DNA of 64,000 nucleotides, taken from the NCBI GenBank assembly GCA_964406575.1, contig CAYOSH010000002.1, positions 62,001 through 126,000 on the forward strand, in the 5' to 3' direction. A program made the position numbers and the translations under genes. Position 1 is the first letter of the stretch. Each line of letters starts with the position of its first letter. Of this stretch, positions 1 through 7,502 are shown in pieces. The notes beneath the pieces were generated by a model. The model had not been told where the DNA came from, made no database searches, and saw nothing but the letters and a program-made list of their open reading frames with translations. The DNA comes from WTAW01 sp964406575 (GTDB taxonomy: Bacteria > Acidobacteriota > Aminicenantia > Aminicenantales > Aminicenantaceae).

Positions 1-436
1 TCTGGATGGACGGAAATTCACCATCCATAAGTTCAGGACAATGATCTCCGAAGCAGAGCAGAGGACTGGTCCTGTGATGTGTAAACCCGATGATGAGAGG
101 ATCACTGGAATCGGCCGGTTTCTCCGGAAATACAGCATTGATGAGTTTCCCCAGTTATTCAATGTTTTGAAAGGCGAGATGAGCCTTGTCGGGCCTCGCC
201 CTGAGCGGCCTATTTTCGTTTACGATTTTAGGGAGAAAATTCCCAAGTACATGCTTCGCCACAAGGTCAAATCGGGCATCACGGGTTGGGCACAGGTCCA
301 TGGGCTCAGACAGGACACGCCCATCGATAAAAGGCTCGACTATGATTTTTACTATATCCAGAATTGGTCCTTAGCTCTGGATCTTAAGATCATTTGGCGC
401 ACTCTGGTCAAGGGTTATATCGATAAAAGCGCTTAG
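1..436 (+). CDS. Polyprenyl glycosylphosphotransferase (bacterial sugar transferase), C-terminal part
   Basis: This is the 3' end of a gene that begins before the window; the frame is open from base 2. The enzyme family transfers a sugar-1-phosphate from a nucleotide sugar to undecaprenyl phosphate at the inner membrane, the first step of exopolysaccharide or O-antigen unit assembly. Visible family signatures are KFRTM just before the first internal Met, then LRKYSIDEFPQLFNVLKGEM and SLVGPRPE, and near the end HKVKSGITGWAQVHG with LDYDFYYI. The membrane-spanning N-terminal half lies outside the window. Together with the asparagine synthase and membrane protein at the far end, it suggests surface polysaccharide genes nearby, but which sugar is moved cannot be told. 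Confidence 0.93.
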   Translation, partial: LDGRKFTIHKFRTMISEAEQRTGPVMCKPDDERITGIGRFLRKYSIDEFPQLFNVLKGEMSLVGPRPERPIFVYDFREKIPKYMLRHKVKSGITGWAQVHGLRQDTPIDKRLDYDFYYIQNWSLALDLKIIWRTLVKGYIDKSA

Positions 437-587
437 CTTTCCCCTGATTGGAGACGCTTCAAACCAATGACTGGGATGCCCGAGTGCACCAACAGGGGAT
501 CTCCAAAACGAAAAATTTGCCACCATCTTGTTGTGTGTGAAAATAAATTTGAGGTAGGACAGATAAGACGGATAAGACAGAATGGAC

Positions 588-1160
588 TTACTGAGTGTTC
601 TTTTTTGTGTAGTAAATCCGGCGCCCGATGAATGTGTACTGGATCCCGGAAAAAATCGTGAGCACAAGAGTCAGCAGATAGAGCCAGAGCAGGATGGGCT
701 GAGCAGAACGATTCGCATTGAAGAATAGGACAAGGATAAGAACGCTCATTTGGCAGACTGTGCTCGTTTTTCCCAAAAGGATTGGCTTAAATGTTGTCTG
801 GTGAATGCGTTTATACATCACCCACGAACCTGTGACGAGGTAAAGATCTCTTCCGATGACAACGACTGCCAGCCAGACGGGGATGACGTTGGGGGCGCTT
901 ATAGAGGGAATGCTCAAAGCGATCATGGCTGATGTCATGAGCAGTTTATCCCCTGCAGGGTCGAGGAGTGCTCCGATTTTTGACTTCTGCCTCAAAAGTC
1001 GCGCTGCGATCCCGTCCAGAAAGTCGGTGGATGCTGCGAGAATAAAGATAACAAGAGCACCGCGCGGATCGTGCTGAAGCATGGTATAGAGGAAGAGAGG
1101 AATGAGACCTACCCTCAGTACACTGAAAAAGTTCGGAATCGTGAAGATCCGCTCATTCAT
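588..1160 (-). CDS. pgsA: CDP-diacylglycerol-glycerol-3-phosphate 3-phosphatidyltransferase
   Basis: A 190-residue integral membrane protein of the CDP-alcohol phosphatidyltransferase family. It would make phosphatidylglycerol phosphate, the committed step to phosphatidylglycerol and cardiolipin. The full active-site pattern D-x2-D-G-x2-A-R-x8-G-x3-D-x3-D is present, with D46, D49, G50, R54, G63, D67 and D71. Several hydrophobic helices surround it, and the length is normal for PgsA. It is the last gene of the leftward operon, and its ATG overlaps the stop of the TPR-SLH gene by 4 bp, so translation is probably coupled. PgsA is the likely member of the family, although a related CDP-alcohol transferase cannot be excluded by sequence inspection alone. 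Confidence 0.93.
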   Translation of the reverse strand: MNERIFTIPNFFSVLRVGLIPLFLYTMLQHDPRGALVIFILAASTDFLDGIAARLLRQKSKIGALLDPAGDKLLMTSAMIALSIPSISAPNVIPVWLAVVVIGRDLYLVTGSWVMYKRIHQTTFKPILLGKTSTVCQMSVLILVLFFNANRSAQPILLWLYLLTLVLTIFSGIQYTFIGRRIYYTKKNTQ

Positions 1161-2482
1161 TGTATCAAGGCCAGAATCAGATCCAGAAGCCTAATAGCCT
1201 CTCGTCCAGAGACGGCCTCGTCTGGATTAAAAGCTCTCTCTTGAGAGAGCGTCATGATATCATAAGAAACCATGAGCAATATCGGTCTGTAGTAGTAATT
1301 GCTGGGAGAGACATCAGAGATTTGGATCTTGTTCGGGGGGATCTGTTGGATAAAATTGTATCCCTTCCTCCTCAAATGCTCGATAAGCCGAAAGAGAGTT
1401 TCTGCCATCTCTGCGCGAGTGATAATTTTTTTGGGCTGGAAAGTGTGATTGGGGTAGACATCGAGAATACCCAAAGAGGCAGTGTGCAAGATAAATCTGG
1501 AAGCCCAGGAGGTGGAGATGTCGATGATGATGGGCGGCTTTCCTGATGGTTCATCGAGGATATCTTTTAACTTGATGCTCAGGAGTGCAGCCACGTCCTC
1601 TTTTGTCACAGATTCAGAAGCGGGTATGGCGTTATACTGGCTTGGCAATTCGAATATTCCCAACCTGTTTTTGATTGTTTCTAATCGGTCTCGAATTTCC
1701 TGGTCTCCAGGATTTTGTGCCGAGAGATTTTCATAGACACCAAGACTATTCTTGAGATCTCCCGCCTGGAAAAGCGTGTCAGCATACTCTTTTTGAATAT
1801 CCTTGTTTTGGGGTTCGTTAGCCCTGGCTGCTCTCAAATGCATCAGGGCATTTTGAAAGTTATTTTCGTCTCTATAAATTTTAGCAAGAGCAAGATGCGC
1901 CTCTGTAATTTCAGGAGAATAATAAAGAGCTTTTAGGAATGACTCTTTGCTTTTCTCCGTATCTCCGGCGGCGAGAAAGACTTTGGCATCCGCTAATTCC
2001 TCACCTGTCATTCTTGTCTTGATGTCTTCGAATTGAGGTTTTGCCCAAGGGTTGTTTGGGTCGTTTTTCAGGATCTCCCTGTATTCAGAAAAGGCATTGT
2101 CCTCTTTATTGGAATCTTGGTAGATATAAGCAAGGCCAAAATGGGCAAGGTCCACTTCTGGATAATATGAAAGAGAAGCTTTGAAATATTGTTCGGCTGT
2201 TTGGGTGTCACCCAAAAGGTAGGCCACATAACCCATTCCCACATAATAAAAAGGATTTTCAGACCCGAGTGTGTCAATGATTTTCTGGGCATTATTTACA
2301 TTTCCCACCCGTATGCTCTTCCATGCATCCTCCACAAGGATCCTCTCATCGAGAGAGAGCTCTGTTACGAGAGATTGGGGCAGTTCTCCAGTATACAGAT
2401 TTGGCGGGGGCGGCTGATAGGTAGCACAAGACCAGTACAACAGGGTTACAGATATGATAAAGAAAAAGATTCTTTTCACCAA
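1157..2482 (-). CDS. TPR-repeat lipoprotein with C-terminal SLH domains
   Basis: A 441-residue exported protein. The N-terminus is a short hydrophobic signal ending in LLYWSC, so Cys19 is a probable lipidation site, though the Trp and Tyr before it are unusual for a lipobox. Residues about 45-265 form TPR-like helical repeats (for example GMGYVAYLLGDTQTAEQYFK). The last 120 residues hold two S-layer-homology-type segments, seen in SLGILDVYPNHTFQPKKIIT-RAEMAETL and in YDIMTLSQERAFNPDEAVSGREA. SLH domains normally bind cell-wall polymers, so the protein may bridge membrane and envelope; this role is inference. The start overlaps the hflX stop by 7 bp, placing it inside a housekeeping operon. 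Confidence 0.85.
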   Translation of the reverse strand: MVKRIFFFIISVTLLYWSCATYQPPPPNLYTGELPQSLVTELSLDERILVEDAWKSIRVGNVNNAQKIIDTLGSENPFYYVGMGYVAYLLGDTQTAEQYFKASLSYYPEVDLAHFGLAYIYQDSNKEDNAFSEYREILKNDPNNPWAKPQFEDIKTRMTGEELADAKVFLAAGDTEKSKESFLKALYYSPEITEAHLALAKIYRDENNFQNALMHLRAARANEPQNKDIQKEYADTLFQAGDLKNSLGVYENLSAQNPGDQEIRDRLETIKNRLGIFELPSQYNAIPASESVTKEDVAALLSIKLKDILDEPSGKPPIIIDISTSWASRFILHTASLGILDVYPNHTFQPKKIITRAEMAETLFRLIEHLRRKGYNFIQQIPPNKIQISDVSPSNYYYRPILLMVSYDIMTLSQERAFNPDEAVSGREAIRLLDLILALIQ

Positions 2483-3738
2483 TTGACGTCTCCTCTCTTT
2501 ATATAAGACACATAGTCGACCATATTCTTCGGGTCAGCCATGATTTCAAGATCATATGAGTCCTCATAATCTATTCTTTTTAGCACAACTGACCATTTTG
2601 GGAAAGAATTAATTATGTCCTTTTGGGATTTGGGAATGCGCACAGAAAAAAGCCGCATGTGCTGGAAAAGAACATCACGAAAAATCCTCTTGAGACTCTG
2701 AATCCCAGTTCCTTTTTTTGCCGAGACATAGACACGATGGCTTTTTGTGTTTTCGTTCCTCTTGAGGAGTTGAGCCTCGTCAGGCATGAGGTCCAGTTTG
2801 TTATAGACTTTGACTATGGGGATGTCAGAGATACCCAACTCAGAGAGCACGTTATTGACAGATTCTATCTGGCTTTCGCAGTGCGCGGAGCTGATATCGA
2901 TGACATGACACAGACAGTCAGATTCTTTGATCTCTTCCAGAGTGGCTTTGAAGGCTGTGATCAGTTCTGCAGGAAGTTTTTTAATAAAACCCACGGTGTC
3001 GCTCAAGAAGAAAAAAAGTCCATCGGGGAGAGTGACCCGGCGGATCACAGGGTCTAGCGTGGCAAAAAGTTGAGGGGAAATCAGCACTTTTTCTTGAGAA
3101 AGAGCTTTGAACAGGGTTGACTTTCCCGCATTCGTGTATCCGATCAGGGAAACGACGGGAGTGATCCCTTTTTTCCGGCTTCGTCGCTGTTCTCGACGTC
3201 TTTTCTGGATCTTTGAGATGTCTTTTTTAATGGTGCTTATTTTATCTTTAATCCTTCGCCGGTCCACTTCGAGTTTTTTCTCGCCGGGGCCGCGCGTGCC
3301 GATCCCCCCTCCAAGCCGGGACAATGCCTGGCCTTTTCCCGTCAAGCGCGGAAGAAGATAGTTGAGCTGGGCAAGTTCCACTTGGAGTTTTCCCTCTTTG
3401 CTTTGGGCTCTCTGGGCAAATATGTCAAGGATCAATTGGGTGCGGTCGATAACTTTTCCACGGATTTCGTCTTCCAGACTCCTCTGCTGGATGGGGGTCA
3501 GATTGCAGTCAAAGACGATGAGATCTGCTTGAAGTTCGTCCATTTGCTGGATGATCTCTTCCACTTTGCCTTCGCCCACGAGGAATCTTGGATTCTTTTT
3601 ATTGCGGGATTGGAAAATCTTTTTCACAACCTCGGCACCAGCTGCTATGACCAAACCCTCCAATTCCTCCATGGACTCTTCGGCCTCGAGTTTTTCCTGC
3701 TTTGTGGTGGCGAGGTGGACGAGTATGGCCTGTTCCAT
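2476..3738 (-). CDS. hflX: GTPase HflX
   Basis: A 420-residue Obg-HflX superfamily GTPase that binds the 50S ribosomal subunit and can split stalled or heat-damaged ribosomes. The N-terminal HflX domain carries the glycine-rich GGGIGTRGPGE segment near residues 143-152, followed by a charged coiled-coil linker. The G domain follows: G1 GYTNAGKST at 200-208, G3 DTVGFI and G4 YNKLDL. Length is typical. It directly follows miaA (2 bp gap), an order also known from Proteobacteria, but the hfq gene usually found between them there is absent. The stop overlaps the start of the TPR-SLH gene. Confidence 0.96.
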   Translation of the reverse strand: MEQAILVHLATTKQEKLEAEESMEELEGLVIAAGAEVVKKIFQSRNKKNPRFLVGEGKVEEIIQQMDELQADLIVFDCNLTPIQQRSLEDEIRGKVIDRTQLILDIFAQRAQSKEGKLQVELAQLNYLLPRLTGKGQALSRLGGGIGTRGPGEKKLEVDRRRIKDKISTIKKDISKIQKRRREQRRSRKKGITPVVSLIGYTNAGKSTLFKALSQEKVLISPQLFATLDPVIRRVTLPDGLFFFLSDTVGFIKKLPAELITAFKATLEEIKESDCLCHVIDISSAHCESQIESVNNVLSELGISDIPIVKVYNKLDLMPDEAQLLKRNENTKSHRVYVSAKKGTGIQSLKRIFRDVLFQHMRLFSVRIPKSQKDIINSFPKWSVVLKRIDYEDSYDLEIMADPKNMVDYVSYIKRGDVNW

Positions 3739-3740
3739 TG

Positions 3741-4664
3741 TTATACCAAAGAGTTTGATATGAAATCGGAGATGGAGGAGAAATCGTGGGGGGAGAACCA
3801 GCGGATACCCGGCATTTTTCTAAACCAGGTCATCTGTCGCTTGGCATAGTGACGGGTATCTTGTTTTGTCAGTCGTATCGTATCCTCCAAAGAATGTTCC
3901 TTTTTCAGATAATTCAGAACGTGTTTGTAACCAAGCGCCCGGAAGGGAGGAGACATCTCGTCTACTCCCGAATCGAGAAGTCTCTGCACTTCTTCCACTA
4001 TGCCCTGCTCAAACATTCTGTCAACTCTTGTTTCGATCCTTTGATAAAGCTCTTTCTTCTCTAATTCTAATCCAATTCGAATGACATGAAAATCCTTGAT
4101 AGGAGAACGGGTGTTTATAAAGTGCTCACTGATGGGTATTTGTGTTGAGGTGTATACTTCCAAAGCGCGAATGATCCTGGCCTTGTCGTTTGGACCGATT
4201 TTTTTGGCAAATACCGGGTCGATACGCTCGAGCCTTTTCTGTAGATGTTCCAGACCCTTTTTCTGAGCTTCCACTTCGAGCTTCTGCCGAACTCGGGGGT
4301 CTTTTTCTCCCCCGGGGAAAAGGCCGTCGATGAGAGCCTTCAAGTAGAGTCCTGTCCCTCCTGTGATGATCGGAAACTTTCTTTTCCTTCGTATCGACTG
4401 CAAGGCTTTCAGAGTCTGACTGACAAAATCTGCGGCTGTGAACTGAATGGAGGGATCAACACTATCAAGGAGGTAATGGACAATGCCCTCCCGCTTATGC
4501 GGTGGAATCTTATCTGTTCCCACATCAAATCCCCGGTAGACCTGCATGGAATCGCAGCTGATCACTTCACCGTTGAATGCCTTGGCGATCTGAACAGCTA
4601 TAGCGCTTTTGCCCACTCCCGTTGGCCCGCAGAGAATCAATAGATTTTTCGCTTTAAAATCCAA
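3741..4664 (-). CDS. miaA: tRNA dimethylallyltransferase
   Basis: MiaA transfers a dimethylallyl group to A37 of tRNAs that read UNN codons. The P-loop GPTGVGKSA lies close to the N-terminus, followed by SCDSMQVYRG with the catalytic Asp, GGTGLYLKAL and, toward the end, the RQMTWFRK tRNA-binding motif. No ATG is available. I chose the TTG at 4664 because it leaves the usual short lead before the P-loop; another TTG at 4688 would add eight residues. Both starts lie inside the small membrane ORF upstream, whose stop is at 4654, so miaA is probably translated by coupling. No good Shine-Dalgarno sequence is visible for either start. Confidence 0.94.
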   Translation of the reverse strand: MDFKAKNLLILCGPTGVGKSAIAVQIAKAFNGEVISCDSMQVYRGFDVGTDKIPPHKREGIVHYLLDSVDPSIQFTAADFVSQTLKALQSIRRKRKFPIITGGTGLYLKALIDGLFPGGEKDPRVRQKLEVEAQKKGLEHLQKRLERIDPVFAKKIGPNDKARIIRALEVYTSTQIPISEHFINTRSPIKDFHVIRIGLELEKKELYQRIETRVDRMFEQGIVEEVQRLLDSGVDEMSPPFRALGYKHVLNYLKKEHSLEDTIRLTKQDTRHYAKRQMTWFRKMPGIRWFSPHDFSSISDFISNSLV

Positions 4665-4740
4665 TTTTGATGAGCAGGAACAGAACAAGAAGAGTGAGTA
4701 ACACCAAAAGAGCCAAAATCTGTTTTTTCTTCAGTTCCAT
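4654..4740 (-). CDS. Small single-helix membrane peptide (28 aa), hypothetical
   Basis: An ATG-to-TAA frame of 28 residues between the DUF4388 gene and miaA. It starts MELKKKQILALLV and continues as an almost pure run of Leu, Val, Ile, Phe and Thr, ending KIGF. This is a charged N-terminal cap followed by one transmembrane helix, the usual shape of bacterial membrane micropeptides. Its ATG overlaps the preceding stop by 10 bp and its own stop falls just inside the miaA start, giving three tightly coupled frames. It was found by reading the 40-bp gap between the larger genes. Function is unknown. It could instead be a leader whose translation opens miaA; only the coding potential is seen directly. 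Confidence 0.45.
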   Translation of the reverse strand: MELKKKQILALLVLLTLLVLFLLIKIGF

Positions 4741-5834
4741 TCGCCGATTTTTTTGAGATAATTGATAAGAGTTGATTCATGTTCATTCCCCAGCGTTCTC
4801 TTGACCGCGAGGACTTCTGCAACCAGAATTTCATTGAGTCCATTGAGGAATTGGAGTCTGAACTCTTCTCCCGATAGAGATATACTTCCCTTAAGGATAG
4901 TGTTTGTCTCTATCTTTCCGTCAGGGGCGAGTCTTGCCTTTTCGAATATGGGAGAAAGGACTGGTTTTGTATCCTCCAAACATTTCTCCAGGATGTTTAG
5001 GGCGACGGGGCCAATCTCCTTGGAGATGTACTTGAATATAAAAGAGCATTTTTCGTTGAATAACTCCAGTACTCGATAGATCTCGGATTTTGCTATCTCT
5101 GAAGAAGCATAGCCGGGCTTTTTCTCCTGTGGGAAGCCCACAAGACCTAGACTGAACATGCCCAAAAAAATCTTTTGCGTATCCCTCTTTCCCAGCTCAC
5201 TCAATGTGTAGATCTGTTTCAGGCTTCTTGGCTTATCGATGAGAGAGAGCACATACTTCTCTGGAGGGGTGAGATCGATTGGCTCGGGGAAATCGGGCAA
5301 AAGCCTCTGAACGGCTTTGGATTCATCCGGAGATAGGGAATCTAGAAGTTTTGCATTGCTCATCTGCCGAATGCCTTCAAAAATGAAACCAGGTGCTGAG
5401 ATTTTGCGAAGAATTTTGTGTTCATGTACGGATTTTTCTGTGTCAAAAAAATATTCCCCCAGATCCCAGTCGAATACGGGGAAAAGGTCCGCTTTTTGAT
5501 GTTCTTCCAGATAGTCCCACAGTTGCGGAGGGGAGATGAAAGCCTGCTCGGTGAGTGTCTTGAGAAGAGAGATCTTATGGTCATGTGCATGTTGGGTGCA
5601 TTTCTTAAGAGATGTTAAGTCGAGGGCCTTTTTTTTGCGAAGAGTGTCGCAAAAAGCCGCCTCGTTGAGAACATCTTTGGCAACGACCAGTTGGCCTTTG
5701 TGGAACGCAGCACTCTTTTCAATGGCGTCTTTTGTGATTTCCAGACGACCGGACATTTCTGTTTTCCAGATGTGCAGAAGGAGCTGTGCGAAGTGCATTT
5801 CTGCGAACTTGCCGTGCATCCAAATTTGTTCCAT
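4731..5834 (-). CDS. DUF4388 (PATAN-type) domain protein
   Basis: A cytoplasmic protein of about 367 residues without membrane segments. The first 55 residues fit the DUF4388/PATAN fold (HGKFAEMHFAQLLLHIWKTE, then SGRLEITKD and KGQLVVAKD), found in Acidobacteria and Deltaproteobacteria and thought to act in protein contacts in signalling or motility. The remainder, rich in short helices, matches nothing I recognise firmly. The ATG at 5834 is preferred over a GTG at 5846 because AGGTGATC, an excellent match to the 16S rRNA tail, lies six bases before it. It is the first gene of the leftward operon that ends in pgsA, with a clear promoter just upstream. Confidence 0.7.
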   Translation of the reverse strand: MEQIWMHGKFAEMHFAQLLLHIWKTEMSGRLEITKDAIEKSAAFHKGQLVVAKDVLNEAAFCDTLRKKKALDLTSLKKCTQHAHDHKISLLKTLTEQAFISPPQLWDYLEEHQKADLFPVFDWDLGEYFFDTEKSVHEHKILRKISAPGFIFEGIRQMSNAKLLDSLSPDESKAVQRLLPDFPEPIDLTPPEKYVLSLIDKPRSLKQIYTLSELGKRDTQKIFLGMFSLGLVGFPQEKKPGYASSEIAKSEIYRVLELFNEKCSFIFKYISKEIGPVALNILEKCLEDTKPVLSPIFEKARLAPDGKIETNTILKGSISLSGEEFRLQFLNGLNEILVAEVLAVKRTLGNEHESTLINYLKKIGEWN

Positions 5835-5855
5835 TTCTGGGATCACCTGTCCTTT

Positions 5856-5884
5856 ACTTTATAAATGAATGATGTGTATGTCAA
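5856..5884 (-). promoter_or_regulatory. Sigma-70 type promoter for the DUF4388-miaA-hflX-pgsA operon
   Basis: On the minus strand a perfect TTGACA (-35; plus-strand bases 5879-5884) stands 17 bp from TAAAGT (5856-5861) or 15 bp from TATAAA (5858-5863). The predicted transcript would start about 15 nt before the chosen ATG at 5834 and include the AGGTGATC ribosome-binding site. Confidence 0.55.
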
Positions 5885-5924
5885 TCTTGATATTACAGAC
5901 TGGAAACATTTCCACGCTTGAAGG

Positions 5925-6042
5925 CGCGGATATGGATAGCATTGATGAATGGCCAGCTTGTGTGGCGGAGCAAAATGAGGGGGATTTCATTTTCCAGATC
6001 ACCCATTGGGGCTTTCCGGATGTCATTTAACTCATATCCGCG
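5925..6042. repeat. Intergenic palindromic element carrying the shared repeat core
   Basis: Perfect 10-bp inverted repeats CGCGGATATG (5925-5934) and CATATCCGCG (6033-6042) bracket 98 bp between two leftward operons. Inside, 5953-5980 (beginning CCAGCTTGTGTGGCGGAG) resembles the repeat core seen near 12669 on this strand and near 9103 and 37938 on the other strand. No reading frame of note crosses it. It may be a small non-autonomous repeat or a structured RNA. Confidence 0.5.
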
Positions 6043-6086
6043 GCTGCTCCTTATAGGATCACAGCATTACGTTTGAATGTCTGAGA

Positions 6087-6794
6087 TCATCCCATAAAGC
6101 TCATGCTGACGAGAAAGATAGCCACGTTGACAGCGCTTTTCAGGAGCCAGAAGCCGTAAGAGATGAACAGCGCTTTTTTCAGTTCGATCTTGAAAATGTA
6201 TGACAGCCCAAAGCTCAAAACACCAAAAAGCCAGAGTTGAAAAAAATCGACCTGACTCAGCATGGCATAGGATAGAGATGTCACTTCCATATGGGGGAAG
6301 AAGATGGCCAAGCTCGTCGAAGTTTGGAAGATCGATTTTCGGCTTATTATGAGGAACAACCTAAGAGCATTGCCCAAGATCTTATCGATCAGATTGGCAT
6401 GGAGGTAAGCCGAGAAGACTTGAATGTATTTTCCCTCTGTGGCTGAGAAGCGGCCGAGAATGAGCAGAAAGAGGCTGGCGATAAGAAAACTGATAGTCAG
6501 AGTGAGGGGCGTGATCACAAATACACGGATCAAAATCGAGCTCTCCGAGGGATTCCTTACACGCTCCATCGTCTGTTCAAAACGTTCTTCCCCCAGTCTT
6601 TCCTTGAGGTTAGTGTTGTTTTCCATAAGCTGTGCAGTGTCCTTCAATGTATAGGGCATAGTCAGATGTGTAAACAGAACGATAGCGATAAGAAGCACGA
6701 TAAGAACATCTATCCAAACATGTTTCTCCGCAAGGGCCTTAAAAGTCTGCTGAGGGCTGAGAAAGATGCCGAAAAATCGATTTATAAAATTCAT
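6087..6794 (-). CDS. Yip1-family polytopic membrane protein
   Basis: A 235-residue membrane protein with about five or six hydrophobic helices and a short soluble loop after the first one. The N-terminus (FFGIFLSPQQTFKALAEKHVW) is the classic opening of bacterial YIP1-domain proteins, in which a lead helix and a stretch resembling SPxxTF are followed by membrane segments. Bacterial members have no established biochemical role. The gene follows the ABC ATPase with a 1-bp gap and belongs to the adaptor-ATPase operon, in the place where an FtsX/MacB-type permease would be expected. A function with that ABC system is inference from position only. Confidence 0.75.
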   Translation of the reverse strand: MNFINRFFGIFLSPQQTFKALAEKHVWIDVLIVLLIAIVLFTHLTMPYTLKDTAQLMENNTNLKERLGEERFEQTMERVRNPSESSILIRVFVITPLTLTISFLIASLFLLILGRFSATEGKYIQVFSAYLHANLIDKILGNALRLFLIISRKSIFQTSTSLAIFFPHMEVTSLSYAMLSQVDFFQLWLFGVLSFGLSYIFKIELKKALFISYGFWLLKSAVNVAIFLVSMSFMG

Positions 6795-6795
6795 G

Positions 6796-7497
6796 CTATA
6801 CTCCTCTCCTTTCTTCTCTTTCTATCTCCCCATCTCTAACAAAAAGGATTCTTTGGGCCTGATGGGCGATGTCCATGTCATGGGTCACTATGATAATGGT
6901 ATTCCCTTTGGCGTGGATCTTGTGAAAGAGGTTCAAGATTTCCTGGCCGGTTTTTGAGTCGAGGTTTCCTGTGGGTTCGTCAGCCAGAAGCAGAGAGGGA
7001 TTATTCACAAGGGCTCGAGCAATAGCAACTCTTTGCCTCTCTCCACCTGAAAGCTCAGATGGGCGGTGGTGCATACGGTGGTCCATCTCAACCATTTTCA
7101 GGGCTTCTTGTGCCTTTAAGGCTCTTTCTTTCTTACCCTCTCCTTTGTAAATAATAGGCAACTCAACGTTATGGAAGGCCGTTGCTCTTGGGAGTAAGTT
7201 AAAAACCTGGAAAACGAAACCGATCTCACTGTTGCGGATGTACGCAAGCTCGTTTTCGCTGAGGGCGCTGACGAGCTTTCCACTCAGGTAGTATTCCCCC
7301 TCTGTGGGCGTGTCTAAACACCCGATAAGATTGAGAAGTGTTGATTTCCCCGAACCAGAAGGCCCCATGATCGCCACGAATTCATTGGGCATGATCTTGA
7401 AGGTCACGCCGGAGAGCGCTCGGACCTCCTGTTTTCCCAATTGGTAAATTTTCGTGAGGTTCTTGACCCAGATGACGGCATTGTTTGTTGCTTCCAT
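6796..7497 (-). CDS. ABC transporter ATP-binding protein (MacB/LolD type)
   Basis: A 233-residue stand-alone ATPase subunit. It has Walker A GPSGSGKST, the Q-loop region, signature LSGGERQRVAIARA, Walker B LLLADEPTGNLD and the switch His in THD. The sequence around VFQVFNLLPRATAFHNVELP is characteristic of the LolD/MacB/FtsE branch, which energises extracytoplasmic lipoprotein release or macrolide/peptide export rather than uptake. It lies between a HlyD-type adaptor (5 bp upstream) and a Yip1 membrane protein (1 bp downstream). Its membrane permease partner is not encoded in this operon, so it must use a distant permease or an unusual partner. Confidence 0.93.
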   Translation of the reverse strand: MEATNNAVIWVKNLTKIYQLGKQEVRALSGVTFKIMPNEFVAIMGPSGSGKSTLLNLIGCLDTPTEGEYYLSGKLVSALSENELAYIRNSEIGFVFQVFNLLPRATAFHNVELPIIYKGEGKKERALKAQEALKMVEMDHRMHHRPSELSGGERQRVAIARALVNNPSLLLADEPTGNLDSKTGQEILNLFHKIHAKGNTIIIVTHDMDIAHQAQRILFVRDGEIEREERRGV

Positions 7498-7502
7498 GGA
7501 GT

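Noticed and set aside
437..587. Another repeat copy around TTGTTGTGTGTGAAAATAA and the short tandem GATAAGACG/GATAAGACA near 561-580.
   Set aside because: The resemblance to the repeat core is weak with no flanking inverted repeat, and two 9-bp units are too few to call a tandem array.
2623..3849. Plus-strand frames of 144 and 155 codons opposite hflX.
   Set aside because: They are antisense shadows of a strongly conserved GTPase and show no domain of their own.
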